From: Comamonadaceae bacterium
GTDB lineage: Bacteria > Pseudomonadota > Gammaproteobacteria > Burkholderiales > Burkholderiaceae_C
Direction: 5' to 3'
Assembly (NCBI GenBank): GCA_947454695.1
Contig: CANGMW010000002.1
Span: forward strand, 1 to 32,378
DNA length: 32,378 nucleotides
In this document: positions 20,801 through 29,800 of the stretch, piece by piece
Layout: each line of letters starts with the position of its first letter
How positions within the stretch are numbered: the first letter of the stretch is position 1
Notes under the pieces: generated by a model
The model's input: the letters and a program-made list of their open reading frames with translations, nothing else
The model's database searches: none
What the model was told of the DNA's origin: nothing
Translations under genes and position numbers: made by a program

Positions 20801-23800
20801 GTTCCCTACCGCACTCAAAATCAATTGATTGGCTTTGTATTCATTAAAATTAGAACTATTTGGATTAACTGCATCAATCGAATATATTTGGTAAACTTGC
20901 GATATTCCAGTTAACATAGAGAGAATTCCGGTAAATGCACGCAGTCTTCTCGTGAATTTAACAGTGCTATCCACGACCCCATCAGCAGGGTCAATGGCTC
21001 TTAAATTTTTTCTAAATTGAAGTGCATTTACAGCATACACCTCATCCAAAAAATTAATTGCCAAACTATAATCATCCTGATCTCGATGGGCGTTTTTATA
21101 TTTAACCCATGCATCGTCCTTATTACTAACTACAAGCAACGCTGCGCCATTAATAGATAAATCGCCTTCGGTAAAACGTCTGGAAAATTGCTCTATTGTG
21201 ACTTCACCAATGCCTTCAATGTCAAATTCAGCAGGAAGTTGCTCACTATACATTGCATCCATTAGCATAAAGTAAATGTTATCAAATAATGTTGTCTGAC
21301 CATTCCCTGAATCAATACCTTTTTTGCTTTCATCCACCAAAGCATTTACGGAATCCAATAATTTTGAAATCTCTCGATTATCATCATTAACTTGATCCTG
21401 AAAGTCGTTAGCTATGGTTATTCTGTTTTCGGCGTCATATTGCATTCCCGCTATGGATATACTAAACTCCTTTGCCTCACGACCATTCCCCAGATCAATA
21501 CCACTAATAAATCTTGCCATTTCGATCTCTGATTTATTATCCTCACTATTATTACCGCTGGAAATAATTCTCGTCACTTCTGATTTTTTTTCTTCAAAAT
21601 TGCGTGCCTCAGCATCTACAGAGCTTCGACTTATTTCAGCCATTTCTTTGACTGCATCAGCCACGCGGGGCCCGGTATACCCTACCTTTCGCTCATTGAG
21701 ACTTGCTTCTGCACTGAGTATTTCCAACTTATTATTTAACAGTCGCGAGTGGCTAATTAATTTGTTAACAGTCACCAATTTTTCTTGGACTTCTTGAAAC
21801 TTTGTACTTGCCACCAATGTTTTTAATATCAGGTTGGCGTTGAGAACTTTGTCTCTAACCTCTTTTATGTCGAATGATGCCAATCGAGTGCCTGTCCGAT
21901 TTGGATCGGCGTTGAAAGCAGCGACTTGGCTGACCGTCTGAGCAATTTTTGCGATATCTCTGCTCAGCGCCAAGTTAAGCCAATCACCACGTGCCGCTCT
22001 GACCAATGTCGGAGGCGTTTGGTAGCTCATTCCGGCTCTAACAGCCGCCATCAGATGGGAATAGTCAGGGTCGTTTGGGTTGTACGTTTGGCCCGAAAGG
22101 TTCCAAGCGTTCACGACAGCAGAGTAAGACGTTTGGAGTGTTGTCGAAATTTCCAAAAAGTTCAGCGCGGCGTCCAGGTAGCCGAATTGTGGAATTCCCT
22201 GCATTCGAGTCGGTTGTACTTCCTCCCCAGTCAACAGTTCTACCAGTTGATTCACCTCTGACTCAGACCAGTTCGACGCCCCTCGGTAGAGCGCATTCAT
22301 GTGTACCCCATCAATGGCACCCAACTCCTCTGCGCTGTAACTCAGTATTCCCCGGTTGGCAACCAGAGAGTCAAAGGAGCCTGTGCCACTAGCATTAGTG
22401 GTCAGCGCGTTGAGGTAGCTGTTAGGGGACGTGTTGGTTGGTGTTGTCGGTGGAATTGCCGGATCCGGCGTTGGCGCAGAGGTCGGTGCAGACGATTGAA
22501 GGGCACCAAGTTGCCAAGTTGACATGGCACTTCTGACCGTGCTGGTGAACCAGCCCGCATGGTCACGGTAGACAGCCGTCAATGTTTCTACTGGGAGCGT
22601 GGCGATGACGCTTGGCGACAGCCTTGCGAACTTATCATCTGGCAAAGCCTCAATTTGCGCGGTCGTGAGGCTGTTGATCATGGTGCCCGTGATGGCGCCT
22701 ATTTTTTCATCAGACAGCATGCTCCAATTGCTTGCAACGGCTGTGTCCGAACCCAACAAGTTGCCCAGTCGATTGCCCACGCCTTGGAACGTTGTGGTGT
22801 TGAGCTTGTTGACAAAGCCCAGACCCAATTGCGCTATATCCGCTGAGGACAGGTAGGCGATTTGTCTTTGCGACAAGGCGGCGATGCAGGCGTCATTCCA
22901 ATAGGCCAAGTTGCCCGCAGCGGCTACCTCCATTGGGCTGAATTTGCTGACAAATTCCGCGGGCATGTTCGCCAATAGCTCAGGGCTAAGGTCATCAAAC
23001 CCACCAAATAAATCACTGTTGAAGCCATTAACAGCGGCCAGGTAGGTAGTCCACCCCACCAAGGGAACAAGCGTGCCCACCACCATTGCCGTGGGATTTT
23101 GTTTCAGGAAAGAATGTAAGTTCGAAGCTGTCAGTCCTATGGCACTAGAAAGGGCAAGAAGACCTTTTGACACCAGAAAAGCTTGCTGCGCAGATGTGAG
23201 GACACTGACCTGATAGGCCGTCAAACCAGAAAGCTTAGACAAGTCTTTCAGATCGGGGTTTGCCTCCGTATCGGAAAAATTCGTCGTCGATGGGAATATA
23301 CCCGGATTGAACCTAACAATGCCCGCAAGTGCGGCGTCCAACTCGGCTTGGGTTTTGCCATCCGTAGCTGTCTGGAAGTCGAGCAGTGCTGAAGAAATGG
23401 GACTCACCATGCTTGTAGGAACTGCCTTGGAGTTGATGTAAGCCCATACAGAATCCTGTTTAAGTCGGCTTGTCAAATTAGCATTACTGCCTATTGGGTC
23501 GTCACTCAGGTTGGCTAGGAGATAGTTAGGTTCTGAAAATTTCAAGAAGGAAATTCTTGAACGGTCTGGCGAGAACTTCTCCCACAGATTCGAAACCGTC
23601 AGCAGTGATGTATCAAGATGCGACAACTGACCAGGGCTTAAATGGCTCAGTTGGTTGGAGGTAAGTCCAGCGACTTGTGAGCCCGATAAACTGTCAAGCT
23701 GCACGCCGGATGCTGAAGATAGGTTGAGCGAATTTAAGAAATTTGTGCTGAGTGACAAGTTATCGGCAATCCAACTACCTAAATTGGTCGTTAATCTGGA

Positions 23801-26800
23801 CAGATCGAGCTTGCCAATCAAGGGCTGGTTGTCAGATCCATTGGCTGCGGTTAAACCAGCGATGTCATTACTGTTCAAATAGTTGATATTGAGGTACGGA
23901 ACTTGTGCCTCCATAGCGCCAATCTGCATCAGCGCCTGGGTTTGAACAGTGTCCAACTCGGCTGTGGCTTGAACCAAGGTTTGCAAGTTAAGTTTGCTGA
24001 TTTCATCAGCCGACATGTTTGAAATCTTCAAGCCGTCGCGGTCTGTTTTTAATGCGAATGTGCCCGCATTCAACAAATGCAAGGCGGTGATAGCGGCGAC
24101 ACCATTCACCGGCATTTGCATCAGGTAATTGAAATTGCTCGCGCCAAGAGAGGATGCGTCGATACAAAATAGCCGAGATACTGTGTGAGCGCCAATCGTG
24201 ATCGTGGAATTAGCCAATCCATCGAGTTGCGTATGCGTGAGGAAACTCGCATTGATCGCGAATAGTTGGTCATCTCTCCAACCTTGCAATGTCGTAATGT
24301 CATAACTTTGGGTTTGGGCAATATTCGCTGTTCTTAAACTTCCCGTCAGTTGCAAAGGATTCAATTGTGAAAATTGAGGCACGGTGAGCGCGTCCAAACC
24401 TAAGGAAGTCAGACTGGGTTGGCTAGAGAAAGAGGCACCATTCAGTTGATTTACCCAGCCATTAGCTGTAATGGTCGCCAAGTTCTGACCTAAGCTGGAA
24501 GCGTTCAAAAGGTAAAGGCCTGTTTTACCTGTGTTTGCAACGGAATCGATTGTGCTCAAGTACTTGATTTGATAGCTAGCCAGAGCGCTGGCGTTCACCT
24601 CGTTTAGATATTGTTGCGGAATCAAGTCAAGATTGATCGATTCGATCTGCGAATCTGTTAATTGAAGAACCTGCTTCAAATCAAACATAGCAGTCATAGC
24701 AACCAACTGATCCGCGGTTAGCGTGGCAGCATTTAAATTATTAAATTTCCCTGCCTGTTGAATGCTCTGAAACTGTGCGCTCGTCAGTTGCGATGCATCT
24801 AACCAGCCCAGCTGTTGCACCGAAAGCTCATGCAGATCAGCACTCAATGACGAAACAGGAATTTTTCTAAACTCATCAGGCGTCAGCATATTCACGGCTC
24901 TTGATTGCATCAAACTGCTCAGATTGAGATAGTCAAAGCCTTTACGCACCAGGGGTGAACCAATACCCGCTGGGTTCGTAATGCTCATGTCCATGAAAGC
25001 CCGTATATCTTCAACGTCCAAAGTGCTGGCATCGAGCTTGGCAATCAACAAAGGATCGGTAATTTGGTCAACCCGCAGTCCCTCTGTGGCCTCTGGATTT
25101 GCAAACGTTCCCGCATTGATGTAGCTCAGTTGTGACAGCCCATTTGAACCACTGAAGTTGGTGGTGTTGGCCAGCCGCTGAACTTGTTCCAAGGTCAGCG
25201 TAGACGCATTGAGTTGGCTAAGCTGCACTGCAGAAAATGCAGCAAGTTGAGACGCCAAGAATGTGGACGCATTCAACGCAAAAAGTTTGGTGTGCGGGAA
25301 GCCGTTAATTCTGATGGGAACCTGCTCAAGCGCACCCAATAAATCTGAACTGAGCTGCGATGCATCAATTGATGCAAGTGCAGCAACCGACAACATGCCT
25401 ATTGGCCTTTTGATAATGTTGTCGTCATGATCCAAGGTTGTTTCAACCGCATAAAAATCAGAGATAGTTAACGATCTGGCGTTAGAACCCAATCTGGCGG
25501 GATCCAGTTGCATAAGGGTAGCCAGCGACAAATCACTCAATTTAATTCTTGTGCTGTCGGTTGAGTCAGCACTTGCAAAAGTCGCGCCATTTAAAGCCGA
25601 CAACTGTGCATTGCTCATGCTCCCTAGTTGAGCGGTGGTCAACTTTGAAGCATCGATATAGAAAATCTTTTTCCATGAATACAGCTTGGCGTCAGTAGCA
25701 TATTCGTCTGCTGAAAAGCCCGTCTCGTAGAGGTCAGCGATTTGAGCTGTTGTTAAAACCGCGGGGTTCACATAGGCTAATTGCTGGGCTGTCAAGCGGT
25801 CAAGCCAAGTGACACTTTGTGATATTTCAGTGCTGAGTTCTTGGGCTGTGAGTTCGGAAAGGTTCGAGCCCAAAGTCTTGAAATTGAGAAGGTCAATCAT
25901 GCCACCGGTACGAATTTCAGCAAGCTTGGTTGTGTCGAATGTGGAGGCATCCAATAAATACAGGCGCGAGCGGGTTGATCCATCGCTGTCTGTGAACGTG
26001 GCGTTTTTCAATGAACTCAACTGCGCGGCTGTTAATACATTGGCGTTGATGTATTTCAGTTCATCATGAGGCAGCCGCTCAAGAATAGTTTGCGTGCTAT
26101 TTACTGTGGCTACAGGCGTGTCCAATTGGGACGAAGATAAGCTGCCTAAACCCTCAGCGAGGTAGCCTGACTTGAAAAAGTTCATGTCACTAAGTTCTGA
26201 CAGATTGAACTTCGCTAGCTTGTCGCCCATAGCGATCAACGTTGAGGGTTGTGAGCTACTTTGGTCGCTCAAGCGCTGCGACACAAAGTTATTGATGTTC
26301 AATAAACCCAATTTGTCAGCTTGAGCAAGCGCCTTTAGCTGCGCAAGCGTCATTTGACTTGCCTTGAGTGAATGGAGTTGCAAAGGATCGGCAACCGGCG
26401 GTTGTGTTTCGCCCAAAAGTCTTCTAAAAATCACACTCCCTTCACCTTCAAGGACCCCACCGGACAACTCGTCAATCAGCGTTGAGCCGCGACCGTAATC
26501 ATTGCTCAACACCACATTGAGCTGTTCGTGCGTTAATTTGCCCACTTGGTCGGGCGTCAGATTACGCACATCGATGTAAGCGAGTTGTGAATCGCTGAGG
26601 TGAGTCACTTCGAGCTGCTGCATTTGCTCACGGGTGAGGGTTGCAATTTGCGCTGCTTGAATCGTTTTCAAATTCAATTGACTGAGTTGAGCCACACTCA
26701 AATCTGACAGGTGTAGGCCAGTCGCATCAGGTTTGGCAAAACTTGATGCGTTTAACAAATAAAGTGCAGAGTGCGTGACGCCGTTACCCGTGTCTACTGC

Positions 26801-29800
26801 GTAGTTTGCTAAATCCGTGATTTGATTCTGGCTCAAACTTGCGCAATTCAAACTGAAGAGTTTGATATTGGTTTTGCCTGTGAATTCATTGACCACCGCG
26901 ACACACATGGCGTGCAATTGATCGGCGCTTAAGACAGAGGCATTCAAATACCCAAGCTGGGTGGAAGTCAAACAGTCAAGCAGCGCGGACGCAGTACCTG
27001 TGTCAGTGGTGAAATTCAAGGCCAGCCTGTCTGCTCCCAATCTGAAGAGATTGGCCCCAAATGTTTTGTAGCTCAGGCGTTTGAAAACTTCAATATCCAG
27101 GTCAGCCAAATCGGTCGCATTTTGATTTTTGACACTGTCAAAGCCTGCTGCATCCAGGTAAAAAAGGCGCGAGCGGCCATTGTGGGCATTGGCAAAATCG
27201 CTTGCAGCACTTGTTGGGAAACCCGTTGTGGGCCGATACAGCCCGATCAGCTGTGTGGCTGAAAGATTGGCCACATCAATGCGCTCAAGTTGGCTGGGAA
27301 CCAGCTGCAAAAGCTGACCATTGCTCAAATCGCCTAGCTTGATCGCCGTCACCTGCGCCCCACTGAGCTGCGTCACATCCAGCCACGTCGTGTGGTCTGG
27401 CGTGAGCCCTGCGATCCCCTGTATGGACAGGGTGGCCTGGTTCAGGTTTTGGAACTGGGTCTGCGTCAACCCATTCAAGCTAAAACCATTGGCATCTGTT
27501 AATGCGTCTGTGGTTGACGCAAACGTGGCTGCGTTGAGGTAATAAAGCGCCGTGTGATTGGGGTCATCCACTTTATGGCGAGAATCCAGCGCGCTAATGG
27601 CCAACGCCTGTGTTTGCAAGGCCAAAGTCGATGCATTCAGGTAGTAGAGCGCATTGTGGGACTGCCCGGTCACGGGATCGATCAAGTCCGAACGATTCAG
27701 CAAAGTCGTCAACCTGCGTGTGGTTGCAGTATGACTGGCCGTTTGCACATAGAGGGTATTAGCAAAAATCCAACCCAATTGGCTGGCGTTCAAGCCATCG
27801 AGCAGCGTCTGATCTGTACCCCATGGCTTGTCAAAGTCAGCATCACTCAGGTTTGCAAACAACGCCTTCACTGCCGCCACTCTGTTCGGACTTGCATTGG
27901 GCGTCAGTGTGATCCCCAGGATTTGATCTGCGCTCAGTGCTGCAATTTGCGCTGGCACAAGGTCATCCAGATGGATGGCATTGACTTGCGCCGGTGAGAG
28001 TTGCGCGATATTGAGCGCACTGGTGTGATCAGCATCCAAGGCGGCAATGCCTTGGACAGAAATCGTGGCATGGTTGATGCGCTGAAACGGGATCGTAGGG
28101 AGGTCGTTCAGCGTGAGGCCACTGCTCGTGCCTGCTGCAGATGGAATTGCAAACGTTGCAGCATTCAGGTAATAAATGCCGTAGTTGGAGTCGCCCGCTA
28201 ACGACAGGGCAGCCAGTGCAAGCGCATTCGTGCTGGTTAATTCTGAAGCATTGATGTAGTACAGGGCCCGATGGGGCAGCTCTGTTGCGCTGCTAACAGG
28301 CATCTCCCTGCTAGCCAGTGCTTGCAGCTGGCTAGCTGACAGCACATTGGCATTGACCATGGCCAGCTGTACCGAACTCAAGCTGTTGAGCAGCGTGACG
28401 GTGTAAATTATTTCTGTCAACCGAACTTGGCTTAGGTTGTGGAATAAATTTTGAATCGCACTGCGCCGCTGCACAGAATCTGATGCTTGCTGACTGATCG
28501 CCAGGAGATTCTCTCCATAGAGATGTGTAATCTGAGACGCAGTGAGATATTCAAAGTGTACTGAAGGAATTTGTAATGCACTAAGCGCGCGCATTTCAAG
28601 CTCTTGTGTATGTGACTCATCAAGACTTTCTAAGCCCTTTGCAGTAATCGTAGATTGATGCACCTTCCGAAATGCGGTGATGCTCAAATCATTCAGCGTA
28701 AAACCTTCTCCTGAAACTGTGGCAAACGTTCCCGCACCGAAAACAGACAAAAGGGTAGTCGAAGCGTGATCATTTGGATCTGCGATGCCGGTTCCCGACA
28801 ATCTCTCAGCAGTTACCTGATCTAACTTAGAGAGATCGACAAGGGTAATGCGCCTTCCAAGTGCCTGGAACTGTGAATAAGTCAGCTGACGCACATCCAA
28901 CTGGCTTATACGCTCGGGGTGGTAGCTAACAAGATAATCAATTTGGCCGTACGTCAGTGTGGCCATGTTCAGTTGGGAAAAGATGGACTCAGGCAAGTCG
29001 TTCAAGCTCAGCGCATTCGCACTAGGCCTGGTCGAAAAGCTAGCCGCATTGAGTTTGTAAAGCCATGAGTGCCACACATTGGCGCCGGCTTCTCTGAACA
29101 CGAGGTTTTGCAAAGTGGTCAAAGCCACCATGTTTGTCGGCGTTCCTAAACTCGAAGCGTTCAAGTAGAACAACGCGTTGTGCGTCTCGCCCGAGCTTGT
29201 ATCAACCTGCGGGCCGTTAAGTTGTTTGAAGAGTTGGGTATCGAGTTGGCTGGCATTGATTCGGCCAAGTTGGGCGGCACTCAAAGATAAAAGCAATGAC
29301 TGATCGTGGTCAGCCTGACCTATGCGTCCACCGTAATATATTCGTGTTCTAGAAATATTCGCACCGAGTTGCTCGGAGTTGAATGCGAACAACAGATTAG
29401 AATTCGACCAGCCAGCAATTGTTGTAGGCATTAAATATCCAATCTGAGTTTTTGTGATCCCTCTTATTTGATTCTCAGTAAGCTGATTTAAATTCAAATA
29501 ACTCAGACGAACACCATCAAGACTACCAATCAATTCGCCGGGAAAAGCACTCCAATTCAAATTATTTAATTGCGCGAAGCTTAACCCATTGATACTGAAT
29601 CCCATTGTGCTGGTGTATGCATATGAAGTAGTGGCAAATGTAGTCGGATTCAGGAAGTACGTCCCTCTGTGCGCTTCGTTGGAGCCATCGGTAAATGTCA
29701 GCGCATCCAGTCTGCTAATGACTGTGGCTGTAGAACTCACATCCAAACTAGACGCGTTAAGGTAGTACAGCCCGTTGTGCGATTGCGTTGGCGCTGTCGG

